Source of the DNA: Volvox africanus | Lineage: Eukaryota; Chlorophyta; Chlorophyceae; Chlamydomonadales; Volvocaceae | Assembly: GCA_030268105.1 (NCBI GenBank) | Contig: BSDZ01000080.1 | Coordinates: 1,178,001-1,242,000 of the forward strand | Length of the DNA stretch: 64,000 bases | Direction: 5' to 3' | Shown: positions 37,177 to 52,100 of the stretch, in pieces | Position numbering within the stretch: position 1 is the first letter of the stretch | Layout of the letters: every line of letters starts with the position of its first letter | Notes under the pieces: generated by a model | What the model saw: only the letters and a program-made list of their open reading frames with translations | The model's database searches: none | Told to the model about the DNA's origin: nothing | Translations under genes and position numbers: made by a program

Positions 37177-40100
37177 TACCGGCGCTGGAGCGCCATTTCT
37201 CTGATGTCTGCTCTTGCAGCCCCGTTTCCGCTTCCGCCGCCGGCTCTTCGGGCTGGGATGCTCGTCCAACTGGATTGTTTGGCAGCACCATGAAAAATGA
37301 TGAGCGGTTACTGGAGGCGGACGATGATGATGATGAGACTGAGCTCTGTGACTTCATACGTGTCAACGGCGGCTGTTGTTCAGGTGTTGCCGTCGACGGT
37401 GTTGCCGGCGGCGCACCGAGTGGACTCTTCTTGACGGGCCCTATCACGGATTGGCGAGGCAGCGGCATGATGAACGAGGATCGTGCATTGGGCGACTCAG
37501 GTTTCGGAGCAGGCGGCCGAACGGCGGCTCTTGCCCCACCAACAGCCTCAGCCTGACCTTCTCCCGGGGCGGCCGCTTGATTCATTTTGTCTGAAGGAGT
37601 GAGGGGGCTGTCAGGGATTGGCATGAAGAAGGATGAGCGAGGTGGGGATTTGGTCGCTGGGCTAGTCCGTTGTGCAGCCGCGTGCTGTTGCCGCTGTGCC
37701 TGCTCCTGCTGCTCCCGCGCCTGCGCCTGCTGCTGCATCAAGCCTCCAGGGAGGCTGCCGGACGAACTTCTTGGGGATTTAGGGAGAGGTATAAAGAAGG
37801 AGGAGCGAGGAGGTGACCTGCTTGATGGCCGACTCGACCTCATATGTACCCCGGACGACGACCCCTTCACCAGCTGCTGCTGTTGCTGATGCTTTGATGC
37901 TTTGGTTCCCGGCTGCGAAAGGCGACGGGGAGATCGAGGGGAAGATGACCTAGTTGATTCTGGACTAGTAACCACAATGCCACCAGAGGAGCCCAGTGAT
38001 TTTGCAGCGGCTTTGCTAGCCAGACGCGCCGCCGTGGCAGCCGTGAGACCCCCCGCAGGTGCTGTGGCTCTCGTGACGCTTGCTACCAGCCTCGATGAAG
38101 TACCCACTGATGGCTGGGTGCCTCCGACCTTGGGCCTTACACCTGGACGAGCAGCGGAGGGGTTTGAAGGTATAGCAGGAGCACGAGACGAGCTGGGGGA
38201 GTTGGGCGCCAAACCGCTTCCAGTAGTCCTAGCTGCCACGCTGCTGGTGCGGGAACGTGGGCCTGCTGGGAGCCCGGTGGGCTTGCGGATGAACCCCGTG
38301 TTCGCTGCTGCAGATGCTGCTGCGGGGGCTTTCTTCCCCGCAATGAGGGCGGAGGATGTGTGTGAGGCTGTTGAAGTCTTGCGTCCTGTCGGCAATGTGG
38401 CAGCTGTTGTTGCAGGGGCCCTCCCCTTGGCTGGCGTGGTCGTCCGCGTCGTCGCCAGCGTCCCGGACGTAGATGCTGACGACGACCCCCTCCATCTACT
38501 TGGCGACAGCGTCATCGTTGTCGCCCGCGTGAGCTGCTTATTGGTCCTGGGCTCACACTCCTCAGTGTGTAAGGGGAATGTAAGTGACAGCCCCACTTGA
38601 ATGCCTGCCTCGACTGGGGCGGCTATCTCCTCCTCTGCCGGTGGTTTCGCCCATTCAACTGATGGTGCCTCCAGGGATGGTCCCACCTGGATGCCAGTCT
38701 CCACTGCTGTTACCTCCGCATTATGCTTTTGCCCCTTGCCGCATTGCTCATCAACTGATGGTGCCTCCAGGGATGGTCCCACCTGGATGCCAGCCTCTAC
38801 TGGAACTGGAAGCGAAGCCATTGACTGTGGCGGTGGCGGTGGCGATGGTTGTGGTTGTGGTTGTGGCGGTGCTTCTCGTGATCGCGAGGTGTTTACATCT
38901 TCATCTGCCGCCACTGCTATACTGTCCATAATGACCGTGGGCATGTCAATATCACCCTGCTGGGCGATGACAGCTCCATCGCACCCCGAGCTCTTGCTGA
39001 CCATACCCATCATGTCTATAGCTTTGTTGGGCACAGCCCCTGATGAGACGACGAGGACAGGATTACCAGCATCATCACCATGGTTGTCATTGGTAACAGT
39101 AGCAGTATAAGAGGCAGCATAAGGCATTGATGCTGCTGCCTTTACTATTAAATACGTCACACCGTCGTCAACTGCAGGCTCAGCTTTCGTAACCGTCAGC
39201 TTTGTATCTTCTTCTTCTGATGACTCTGCACCAGATTTTTCTGCAGCCGGTTCTACTTCCATGGCTGTAGGCTTCTCTTCCGCAAGGAATGTCGAGTTCG
39301 TGACTGCAACCACTACCGACTCTGGATTTGCTACCGACGGCTCCATGTCTGGTAGCGCCAACCCCACAACATTATCTGCTGGCTCTGCAACTGCCACAGC
39401 TGGCTTTGCATCCACCACTACCTTTGACCCTGCATTCACTCCAGCTGCCACCAGCAATTCCACTTTTGTCGTTGTCGCCACCTCAACTTCCACTCCTGCA
39501 AAGCCCGTGTCCAATGCTGCTGACGGCACCGCATGTATGATTGCTCCCGCCCCTTCTACTGCTGCGAACTCCCCTGCAGCCACCTCTGCTCTCACAACTG
39601 CTGGCGGCTCATCATTTCCCATTGCCGGCGCAACTGCAGGCAACTGCACATCTGCAACTGCTGTCGGCTGCACATCAGCTACTGCCGGTGGGTCTACTGC
39701 TGGCAACAGCACATTGGCTAGTGCCGGCGCCAGATCGACATCTCCTTGGTCCTTAGGCTTCACTCCAGCTGTTGGGGAAGATGACGAGTCTGCTGCAGGC
39801 TCCATAACAAATGCGAGAACCTCAGCTGGTACGGCTTCCATTATAGCTCGCTCGTCTGCTATTACACTTTCACCGCTGGCCGGGGGTGGTGGCGGCAGCA
39901 CGAGATCTTCTACAGCTTGTGAAGCTGCATGTATTGAATTGGCGGCTGCGACTGGCACAACCCTTGCTGGTACGACATGCGCATCGCTTGCAGTCAAGCT
40001 TCCGCTGCTGGATTGCAAAGGAGGTGGTGGTGATGCAGTGATGAGTTCCTCGAACACCTCTGGAGGAGGCACAACAGGAGTGGCGGTCTCCGCCTCTGCG

Positions 40101-43100
40101 GAAAGGTATTCAGTGGCTGCTTCGACGTGAGCAGTTGACATCGGCAGTTTACTGGGGGTTCGGGTTGGCGAAAGCTGTGGTCCGGCTATCCCCTCGATAC
40201 CTTCAAAAGCAGCTGCTGCCTCCACCGGGGTTTCCACAACAACTACTTCAATCCTCCGATCATGTGCTAATGCAGAAGCAACTACTAATTCACAAGCAAA
40301 TGGTTCCGGAGCAACCCGCTCTGCATCCGTGCTGCTGCTCTCTGTCAGCAGTTGTGATGATCGTGCCCATGACAGCCGTTGTGATGGTTGCAAGAAGGAC
40401 GGCAGTGAAGTCTCGACACACTGTAAAGACTTGGATGCTGCAATAGCCCCCAGCAGCTGTCGTAATCGCCCATCAATCGAATCCTTTGCACCTGCTGCTT
40501 GAAGGTTTGGCACTGAGTTCACGATGACCATTTTGCGATCCTCAGGAGCAGACGCGAACGTATGGTTGCCCTGCTGTGGCAGTTTAGAAAAGGCCTCCTC
40601 TTCCGCCATCTCGCCTTGGATGTCCACAGCTAGCACTGATGAATGTGGTGCATGTGACAGTACCGCAGTCATATAAACATCTTCCGTTGTCTCCTGCTGG
40701 TCTGAAGGCGCCTCATTAGTTGTGTGATGACGGCTCGTGATGATAAGATCATCTGCACGATTTTGTTTCACTACTGTTCCCTCAGCTGGTTCCGTTACAT
40801 CCCGATACCTGCTCTCTGTGATGGAGTTCTCATCACCAGTAACAGACTGGAGCCTTGAGTCCGTCGGCTCCTGCTGCACACCCTCTGCTAAATCAGTGTG
40901 TTCTAAAACCACGCCTGTAGCAGTGGGCACGAATTCTGATGCGGTGTTCGCTGCTCCATTGCCTACCTCTGCGCTCTGGCCAACACCACCAACCCCACTG
41001 CTGCTAGGTGGGGAGGGCGGAAGCTGCTGCTCGAACACTTCTGAACCAGTGGGAATTGAAACGGCAGCATCCTCTGTATACTCTGCTGCTGAAGGTGCAA
41101 GTTCAGGGCCGTCCGTTGCTTCATCTACTAGTCGTAGTAGACTTCTGCCGCTGTATGGGGATTGGAATGGTGATGGAAGGAATGCAGCCAGATCATCCCT
41201 GCTGACTACTGAACCAACTGGCGGCCGCCCTGTAGTCTTATCACGGCTCGCTGATCCCTTGTCAAAAACAGATCTTCGGCTACAAAGAGGAGAGGAGGAC
41301 AGGATTGATGCTGACAGATCCGTAATGACAGCTGTGTCTGGTAATGCACCATCATTCTGTCTTGGCATAACTGCTCCCTCTTCCTTGCCGTCACTGGGCA
41401 CCAGCAGTTGTGAAGGCTGCAGGGGGAGTGGCGTGAGTGGCTTTGACCTCTTTGGGGAAGGTAGTGGCAACAAGGGACCTTGCATGCTGCTGGTGTTGGG
41501 TGTCCCCTGGTGCGGGTTTTGCATGGTGTGAAATCCATGATGAAACAATGTACCATGTTGAATTGCCCATAGAAGCCCGACAACTGCTGCAGGGTTCGTC
41601 GTTGTGGTACTCTGCTGCCTCACATTTGAGTCCAGTACTGGACCTTCCAGGGAGCTCCCGACTTGGATGGCAGCTTCAGCCATTCCTGCTCCATTTGGCT
41701 CTAAGGCCTCGAGTGACTTCCCCACCTGGACTGCAGCATCGGTAGGGGCAGGGAGAATGGGCCAGGCTACATGATCAAGGGTCGACAGCTGTAATAAGGG
41801 ATGATCGGGCTGCTGCTGTCCATGGGTGTTTTGTGGCTTGGTAGCCACAGTCAGCCATTCTCTTGCAACATCAGCTTCCTGGATGCCATCACTGGTTGGG
41901 CCAGGAACCATAGCCACCTCAGCAGGAGACTGCTGCCCACTTGTTGCTCGATTAGTGTTTGACGCAGCTGCGGCTTTTGCTGCTGCTGAGGCTGCTTCAC
42001 CCTCCGCCTCTGGAAGTGAATCCAGGTCTCTGCCATCTAAGTTGGTAGCCGCCTCAACATCGAGACCAGCAGCATACATTTCAGCCGATACGAGCACCTT
42101 TTCACTATCGCTGGTGTTGTTGGTCTGCTGCAGTGGTGAGGGTGCCATCTCCATGGTGGAAGAACTGGTGGCCTCCTTGATCTCAGAATAGTGATCAACG
42201 ACGTCTGGGGTGGGTCCTACCCCATTTACCATTTCATCACCAGGTGGGGAAGATGGGAATGGTGGCAGTGCAGCTACTGGTGGCTCCTGAACGGTTTGTG
42301 AACCATGTACTGATGAAGTGGAGTCCGGGGTAGCCTGTCCTGCATCCATGATGTTGCTATGTGCCAAATGTGATGACTGTAACACTAAAAGTTGTTGTGA
42401 TGATGACGGCTTGCATCCATGGACAGAAGGTCTGGCTATGACAGTGCCTTCCCTGATGGCTTCATCCAAGTTATCAAGGCAATTATCAATGAAATCCATT
42501 GCCGTTGCTTGTAAATCCATGATGGGTTCCACCATGTGATGCCGTGATGATGAGAATGTGCGTGGCTGAGACATGTCAGCAGCCAGAGTTGCCTCTTTCT
42601 CAACTGGCTTGTAGTTGATAATATTGGAGATGATGGACTGTGACTGCTCAAATCCTAACGCAGCCCCAGGAATAAGCGGCGTAGTTGAACTATTTCCCAC
42701 CAGTGCTTCAATGCTTGCGAATGACGTTTGGAGTGATGACAAGCTGCCATGAGCGCTTGTGATGGGCAATACAGCAGATATATTGCTTAATGATCGTGAA
42801 ACCTCCTCAGAGCTTAGACCTGGTGAAGGAACTGTTGGATAAACTTGCTCAAGACCTAATGCAGAGCCGTACACTGCAGGTTGCTCCACCCCAGACCTTA
42901 AGATTGATCCTGCAGCTGACAGCTCAAACTCCGACAGCTTGCCACTTAAAGCCGGGGATTGATAAAATGTACTCGACTGCATTGATGCTGGGGTCGATAC
43001 AGATGCTGACAGCTCAACATCGTGTGGATCTCCAATTTTGAACAAAGGCTGAACTGCAGGGATAACGAGAGATGGGTATGAAACTGGTGCCGCAGCTGCA

Positions 43101-46100
43101 ATATCAATATCAGATGGTGAACCAACCCAAGCTTCTAATTGAAGCTCAGGCGTGCTGGCGTGATCCGATACAGAAAATAAAATTGCACGAATGACCTGAA
43201 CTAACGAAGGGGTCGAGCCTGCTGCATCTGGCAGCTGCTCACCACTTGAAACTGCAAACACTGATAAACGGTTGGTCTGCCTAAGCGATGTAGAAGGCCC
43301 TGGTGAAGGTGGCCAATCCAACTCACCAGCCTGCTCACCACTGCTACTAGCTGAAGATTTCAGTGAAGGTCTGACATCAGCAGGTGAGGTGGTTGAGCCT
43401 GCACCTTGAAGCTCATCATCCACAATCTGCTCACCACATGCAGCTGAAGATGCGGAAGGACGGCCGACCTGCTGAGTCAGCGAAAAAGGCCCTGGTGAAG
43501 GTGGCCAATCCAACTCACCAGCCTGCTCACCACTGCTACTAGCTGAAGATTTCAGTGAAGGTCTGAAATCAACAGGTGAGGTGGTTGAGCCTGCACCTTG
43601 AAGCTCATCATCCACAATCTGCTCACCACATGCAGCTAAAGATGCGGAAGGACGGCCGACCTGCTGAGTCAGCAAAAAAGGCCCTGGTGAAGGTGACAAA
43701 TTCAACTCACCAGCCTGCTCACCACTGCTACTAGCTGAAGATTTCAGTGAAGGTCTGAAATAAACAGGTGAGGTGGTTGAGCCTGCACCTTGAAGCTCAT
43801 CCTCCACAATCTGCTCACCACATGCAGCTGAAGATGCAGAAGGACGGCCGACCTGCTGAGTCAGCAAAAAAGGCCCTGGTGAAGGTGACAAATCCAACTC
43901 ACCAGCCTGCTCACCACTGCTACTAGCTGAAGATTTCAGTGAAGGTCTGAAATCAACAGGTGAGGTGGTTGAGCCTGCACCTTGAAGCTCATCCTCCACA
44001 ATCTGCTCTTCACATGCAGCTGAAGATGCAGAAGGACGGCCGGCCTGCTGTTGCAACGAAAAGGCGCCTGCTGAAGGTGACAAATCCAACTCACCAGCCT
44101 GCTCACCACTGCTACTAGCTGAAGATTTCAGTGAAGGTCTGAAATCAACATGTGAGGTGGTTGAGCCTGCATGTGGAAGCTCATCCTCCACAATCTGCTC
44201 ACCACATGCAGCTGAAGATGCGGATGGACGGCCGACCTGCTGAGTCAGCGAAAAAGGCCCTGGTGAAGGTGGCCAATCCAACTCACCAGCCTGCTCACCA
44301 CTGCTACTAGCTGAAGATTTCAGTGAAGGTCTGACATCAGCAGGTGAGGTGGTTGAGCCTGCACCTTGAAGCTCATCATCCACAATCTGCTCACCACTTG
44401 CAGCTGAGGATGCGGAAGAAAGGCCGGCCTGCTGTTGCAACGAAAAGGCGCCTGCTGAAGGTGACAAATTCAACTCACCAGCCTGCTCACCACTGCTACT
44501 AGCTGAAGATTTCAGTGAAGGTCTGACATCAGCAGGTGAGTTGATTGAGCCTGCATGTGGAAGCTTATCATCCACAATCTGCTCACCACATGCAGATGAA
44601 GATGCGGAAGGACGGCCGACCTGCTGAGTCAGCGAAAAAGGCCCTGGTGAAGGTGGCCAATCCAACTCACCAGCCTGCTCACCACTGCTACTAGCTGAAG
44701 ATTTCAGTGAAGGTCTGGCATCAGCAGGTGAGGTGGTTGAGCCTGCACCTTGAAGCTCATCATCCACAATCTGCTCACCACATGCAGCTGAAGATGCAGA
44801 AGGACGGCCGACCTGCTGAGTCAGCGAAAAAGAAGGTGGACAATCCAACTCACCAGCCTGCTCACCACTGCTACTAGCTGAAGATTTCAGTGAAGGTCTG
44901 ACATCAGCAGGTGAGGTGATTGAGCCTGCATGTGGAAGCTCATCATCCACAATCTGCTCACCACATGCAGCTGAAGATGCGGAAGGACGGCCGACCTGCT
45001 GTTGCAACGAAAAGGCGCCTGCTGAAGGTGACAAATTCAACTCACCAGCCTGCTCACCACTGCTACAAGCTGAAGATTTCAGTGAAGGTCTGACATCAGC
45101 AGGTGAGGTGGTTGAGCCTGCACCTTGAAGCTCATCATCCACAATCTGCTCACCACATGCAGCTGAAGATGCGGATGGACGGCCGACCTGCTGAGTCAGC
45201 AAAAAAGGCCCTGCTGAAGGTGACAAATTCAACTCACCAGCCTGCTCACCACTGCTACTAGCTGAAGATTTCAGTGAAGGTCTGATATCAGCAGGTGAGG
45301 TGATTGAGCCTGCATGTGGAAGCTCATCCTCCACAATCTGCTCTTCACATGCAGCTGAAGATGCAGAAGGACGGCCGGCCTGCTGTTGCAACGAAAAGGC
45401 GCCTGCTGAAGGTGACAAATCCAACTCACCAGCCTGCTCACCACTGCTACTAGCTGAAGATTTCAGTGAAGGTCTGAAATCAACATGTGAGGTGGTTGAG
45501 CCTGCATGTGGAAGCTCATCCTCCACAATCTGCTCACCACATGCAGCTGAAGATGCGGATGGACGGCCGACCTGCTGAGTCAGCGAAAAAGGCCCTGGTG
45601 AAGGTGGCCAATCCAACTCACCAGCCTGCTCACCACTGCTACTAGCTGAAGATTTCAGTGAAGGTCTGACATCAGCAGGTGAGGTGGTTGAGCCTGCACC
45701 TTGAAGCTCATCATCCACAATCTGCTCACCACTTGCAGCTGAGGATGCGGAAGAAAGGCCGGCCTGCTGTTGCAACGAAAAGGCGCCTGCTGAAGGTGAC
45801 AAATTCAACTCACCAGCCTGCTCACCACTGCTACTAGCTGAAGATTTCAGTGAAGGTCTGACATCAGCAGGTGAGTTGATTGAGCCTGCATGTGGAAGCT
45901 TATCATCCACAATCTGCTCACCACATGCAGATGAAGATGCGGAAGGACGGCCGACCTGCTGAGTCAGCGAAAAAGGCCCTGGTGAAGGTGGCCAATCCAA
46001 CTCACCAGCCTGCTCACCACTGCTACTAGCTGAAGATTTCAGTGAAGGTCTGGCATCAGCAGGTGAGGTGGTTGAGCCTGCACCTTGAAGCTCATCATCC

Positions 46101-49100
46101 ACAATCTGCTCACCACATGCAGCTGAAGATGCAGAAGGACGGCCAACCTGCTGAGTCAGCGAAAAAGAAGGTGGACAATCCAACTCACCAGCCTGCTCAC
46201 CACTGCTACTAGCTGAAGATTTCAGTGAAGGTCTGACATCAGCAGGTGAGGTGATTGAGCCTGCACCTTGAAGCTCATCATCCACAATCTGCTCACCACA
46301 TGCAGCTGAAGATGCGGAAGGACGGCCGACCTGCTGTTGCAACGAAAAGGCGCCTGCTGAAGGTGACAAATTCAACTCACCAGCCTGCTCACCACTGCTA
46401 CAAGCTGAAGATTTCAGTGAAGGTCTGACATCAGCAGGTGAGGTGGTTGAGCCTGCACCTTGAAGCTCATCATCCACAATCTGCTCACCACATGCAGCTG
46501 AAGATGCGGATGGACGGCCGACCTGCTGAGTCAGCAAAAAAGGCCCTGCTGAAGGTGACAAATTCAACTCACCAGCCTGCTCACCACTGCTACTAGCTGA
46601 AGATTTCAGTGAAGGTCTGATATCAGCAGGTGAGGTGATTGAGCCTGCATGTGGAAGCTCATCATCCACAATCTGCTCTTCACATGCAGCTGAAGATGCG
46701 GAAGGACGGCCGGCCTGCTGTTGCAACGAAAAGGCGCCTGCTGAAGGTGGCCAATCCAACTCACCAGCCTGCTCACCACTGCTACTAGCTGAAGATTTCA
46801 GTGAAGGTCTGGCATCAGCAGGTGAGGTGGTTGAGCCTGCACCTTGAAGCTCATCATCCACAATCTGCTCACCACATGCAGCTGAAGATGCGGATGGACG
46901 GCCGACCTGCTGAGTCGGCGAAAAAGGCCCTGGTGAAGGTGGCCAATCCAACTCACCAGCCTGCTCACCACTGCTACTAGCTGAAGATTTCAGTGAAGGT
47001 TTGGCATCAGCAGGTGAGGTTATTGAGCCTGCATGTGGAAGCTCATCATCCACAATCTGCTCACCACTTGCAGCTGAGGATGCGGAAGAAAGGCCGGCCT
47101 GCTGTTGCAACGAAAACGCGCCTGCTGAAGGTGACAAATTCAACTCACCAGCCTGCTCACCACTGCTACTAGCTGAAGATTTCAGTGAAGGTCTGGCATC
47201 AGCAGGTGAGGTGATTGAGCCTGCATGTGGAAGCTCATCCTCCACAATCTGCTCACCACATGCAGCTGAAGATGCGGATGGACGGCCGACCTGCTGAGTC
47301 AGCGAAAAAGGCCCTGGTGAAGGTGGCCAATCCAACTCACCAGCCTGCTCACCACTGCTACTAGCTGAAGATTTCAGTGAAGGTCTGACATCAGCAGGTG
47401 AGGTGGTTGAGCCTGCACCTTGAAGCTCATCATCCACAATCTGCTCACCACTTGCAGCTGAGGATGCGGAAGAAAGGCCGGCCTGCTGTTGCAACGAAAA
47501 GGCGCCTGCTGAAGGTGACAAATTCAACTCACCAGCCTGCTCACCACTGCTACTAGCTGAAGATTTCAGTGAAGGTCTGACATCAGCAGGTGAGTTGATT
47601 GAGCCTGCATGTGGAAGCTTATCATCCACAATCTGCTCACCACATGCAGATGAAGATGCGGAAGGACGGCCGACCTGCTGAGTCAGCGAAAAAGGCCCTG
47701 GTGAAGGTGGCCAATCCAACTCACCAGCCTGCTCACCACTGCTACTAGCTGAAGATTTCAGTGAAGGTCTGGCATCAGCAGGTGAGGTGGTTGAGCCTGC
47801 ACCTTGAAGCTCATCATCCACAATCTGCTCACCACATGCAGCTGAAGATGCAGAAGGACGGCCAACCTGCTGAGTCAGCGAAAAAGAAGGTGGACAATCC
47901 AACTCACCAGCCTGCTCACCACTGCTACTAGCTGAAGATTTCAGTGAAGGTCTGACATCAGCAGGTGAGGTGATTGAGCCTGCACCTTGAAGCTCATCAT
48001 CCACAATCTGCTCACCACATGCAGCTGAAGATGCGGAAGGACGGCCGACCTGCTGTTGCAACGAAAAGGCGCCTGCTGAAGGTGACAAATTCAACTCACC
48101 AGCCTGCTCACCACTGCTACAAGCTGAAGATTTCAGTGAAGGTCTGACATCAGCAGGTGAGGTGGTTGAGCCTGCACCTTGAAGCTCATCATCCACAATC
48201 TGCTCACCACATGCAGCTGAAGATGCGGATGGACGACCGACCTGCTGAGTCAGCAAAAAAGGCCCTGCTGAAGGTGACAAATTCAACTCACCAGCCTGCT
48301 CACCACTGCTACTAGCTGAAGATTTCAGTGAAGGTCTGATATCAGCAGGTGAGGTGATTGAGCCTGCATGTGGAAGCTCATCATCCACAATCTGCTCTTC
48401 ACATGCAGCTGAAGATGCGGAAGGACGGCCGGCCTGCTGTTGCAACGAAAAGGCGCCTGCTGAAGGTGGCCAATCCAACTCACCAGCCTGCTCACCACTG
48501 CTACTAGCTGAAGATTTCAGTGAAGGTCTGGCATCAGCAGGTGAGGTGGTTGAGCCTGCACCTTGAAGCTCATCATCCACAATCTGCTCACCACATGCAG
48601 CTGAAGATGCGGATGGACGGCCGACCTGCTGAGTCGGCGAAAAAGGCCCTGGTGAAGGTGGCCAATCCAACTCACCAGCCTGCTCACCACTGCTACTAGC
48701 TGAAGATTTCAGTGAAGGTTTGGCATCAGCAGGTGAGGTTATTGAGCCTGCATGTGGAAGCTCATCATCCACAATCTGCTCACCACTTGCAGCTGAGGAT
48801 GCGGAAGAAAGGCCGGCCTGCTGTTGCAACGAAAACGCGCCTGCTGAAGGTGACAAATTCAACTCACCAGCCTGCTCACCACTGCTACTAGCTGAAGATT
48901 TCAGTGAAGGTCTGGCATCAGCAGGTGAGGTGATTGAGCCTGCATGTGGAAGCTCATCATCCACAATCTGCTCACCACATGCAGCTGAAGATGCGGAAGG
49001 ACGGCCGACCTGCTGAGTCAGCGAAAAGGCGCCTGCTGAAGGTGACAAATTCAACTCACCAGCCTGCTCACCACTGCTACAAGCTGAAGATTTCAGTGAA

Positions 49101-52100
49101 GGTCTGACATCAGCAGGTGAGGTGGTTGAGCCTGCACCTTGAAGCTCATCATCCACAATCTGCTCACCACATGCAGCTGAAGATGCGGATGGACGGCCGA
49201 CCTGCTGAGTCAGCAAAAAAGGCCCTGCTGAAGGTGACAAATTCAACTCACCAGCCTGCTCACCACTGCTACTAGCTGAAGATTTCAGTGAAGGTCTGAT
49301 ATCAGCAGGTGAGGTGATTGAGCCTGCATGTGGAAGCTCATCATCCACAATCTGCTCTTCACATGCAGCTGAAGATGCGGAAGGACGGCCGGCCTGCTGT
49401 TGCAACGAAAAGGCGCCTGCTGAAGGTGGCCAATCCAACTCACCAGCCTGCTCACCACTGCTACTAGCTGAAGATTTCAGTGAAGGTCTGGCATCAGCAG
49501 GTGAGGTGGTTGAGCCTGCACCTTGAAGCTCATCCTCCACAATCTGCTCACCACATGCAGCTGAAGATGCAGAAGGACGGCCAACCTGCTGAGTCAGCGA
49601 AAAAGGCCCTGGTGAAGGTGGCCAATCCAACTCACCAGCCTGCTCACCACTGCTACAAGCTGAAGATTTCAGTGAAGGTCTGACATCAGCAGGTGAGGTG
49701 GTTGAGCCTGCATGTGGAAGCTCATCATCCACAATCTGCTCACCACATGCAGCTGAAGATGCGGAAGGACGGCCGACCTGCTGAGTCAGCGAAAAAGGCC
49801 CTGGTGAAGGTGACAAATTCAACTCACCAGCCTGCTCACCACTGCTACAAGCTGAAGATTTCAGTGAAGGTCTGACATCAGCAGGTGAGGTGGTTGAGCC
49901 TGCACCTTGAAGCTCATCATCCACAATCTGCTCACCACATGCAGCTGAAGATGCGGATGGACGGCCGACCTGCTGAGTCAGCGAAAAAGGCCCTGGTGAA
50001 GGTGGCCAATCCAACTCACCAGCCTGCTCACCACTGCTACTAGCTGAAGATTTCAGTGAAGGTCTGATATCAGCAGGTGAGGTGATTGAGCCTGCATGTG
50101 GAAGCTCATCATCCACAATCTGCTCTTCACATGCAGCTGAAGATGCGGAAGGACGGCCGGCCTGCTGTTGCAACGAAAAGGCGCCTGCTGAAGGTGGCCA
50201 ATCCAACTCACCAGCCTGCTCACCACTGCTACTAGCTGAAGATTTCAGTGAAGGTCTGGCATCAGCAGGTGAGGTGGTTGAGCCTGCACCTTGAAGCTCA
50301 TCCTCCACAATCTGCTCACCACATGCAGCTGAAGATGCAGAAGGACGGCCAACCTGCTGAGTCAGCGAAAAAGGCCCTGGTGAAGGTGGCCAATCCAACT
50401 CACCAGCCTGCTCACCACTGCTACAAGCTGAAGATTTCAGTGAAGGTCTGACATCAGCAGGTGAGGTGGTTGAGCCTGCATGTGGAAGCTCATCATCCAC
50501 AATCTGCTCACCACATGCAGCTGAAGATGCGGAAGGACGGCCAACCTGCTGAGTCAGCGAAAAAGGCCCTGGTGAAGGTGACAAATTCAACTCACCAGCC
50601 TGCTCACCACTGCTACAAGCTGAAGATTTCAGTGAAGGTCTGACATCAGCAGGTGAGGTGGTTGAGCCTGCACCTTGAAGCTCATCATCCACAATCTGCT
50701 CACCACATGCAGCTGAAGATGCGGATGGACGGCCGACCTGCTGAGTCAGCGAAAAAGGCCCTGGTGAAGGTGGCCAATCCAACTCACCAGCCTGCTCACC
50801 ACTGCTACTAGCTGAAGATTTCAGTGAAGGTCTGATATCAGCAGGTGAGCTGATTGAGCCTGCATGTGGAAGCTCATCATCCACAATCTGCTCTTCACAT
50901 GCAGCTGAAGATGCGGATGGACGGCCGGCCTGCTGTTGCAACGAAAAGGCGCCTGCTGAAGGTGACAAATCCAACTCACCAGCCTGCTCACCACTGCTAC
51001 TAGCTGAAGATTTCAGTGAAGGTCTGGCATCAGCAGGTGAGGTGGTTGAGCCTGCATGTGGAAGCTCATCATCCACAATCTGCTCACCACATGCAGCTGA
51101 AGATGCGGAAGGACGGCCGACCTGCTGAGTCAGCGAAAAAGGCCCTGCTGAAGGTGACAAATCCAACTCACCAGCCTGCTCACCACTGCTACTAGCTGAA
51201 GATTTCAGTGAAGGTCTGACATCAGCAGGTGAGGTGGTTGAGCCTGCACCTTGAAGCTCATCATCCACAATCTGCTCACCACATGCAGCTGAAGATGCGG
51301 AAGGACGGCCGACCTGCTGAGTCAGCGAAAAAGGCCCTGGTGAAGGTGACAAATCCAACTCACCAGCCTGCTCACCACTGCTACTAGCTGAAGATTTCAG
51401 TGAAGGTCTGACATCAGCAGGTGAGGTGGTTGAGCCTGCATGTGGAAGCTCATCATCCACAATCTGCTCACCACTTGCAGCTGAAGATGCGGAAGGACGG
51501 CCGACCTGCTGAGTCAGCGAAAAAGGCCCTGGTGAAGGTGACAAATTCAACTCACCAGCCTGCTCACCACTGCTACAAGCTGAAGATTTCAGTGAAGGTC
51601 TGACATCAGCAGGTGAGGTGGTTGAGCCTGCACCTTGAAGCTCATCATCCACAATCTGCTCACCACATGCAGCTGAAGATGCGGATGGACGGCCGACCTG
51701 CTGAGTCAGCGAAAAAGGCCCTGGTGAAGGTGGCCAATCCAACTCACCAGCCTGCTCACCACTGCTACTAGCTGAAGATTTCAGTGAAGGTCTGATATCA
51801 GCAGGTGAGCTGATTGAGCCTGCATGTGGAAGCTCATCATCCACAATCTGCTCTTCACATGCAGCTGAAGATGCGGATGGACGGCCGGCCTGCTGTTGCA
51901 ACGAAAAGGCGCCTGCTGAAGGTGACAAATCCAACTCACCAGCCTGCTCACCACTGCTACTAGCTGAAGATTTCAGTGAAGGTCTGGCATCAGCAGGTGA
52001 GGTGGTTGAGCCTGCACCTTGAAGCTCATCATCCACAATCTGCTCACCACATGCAGCTGAAGATGCGGAAGGACGGCCGACCTGCTGAGTCAGCGAAAAA

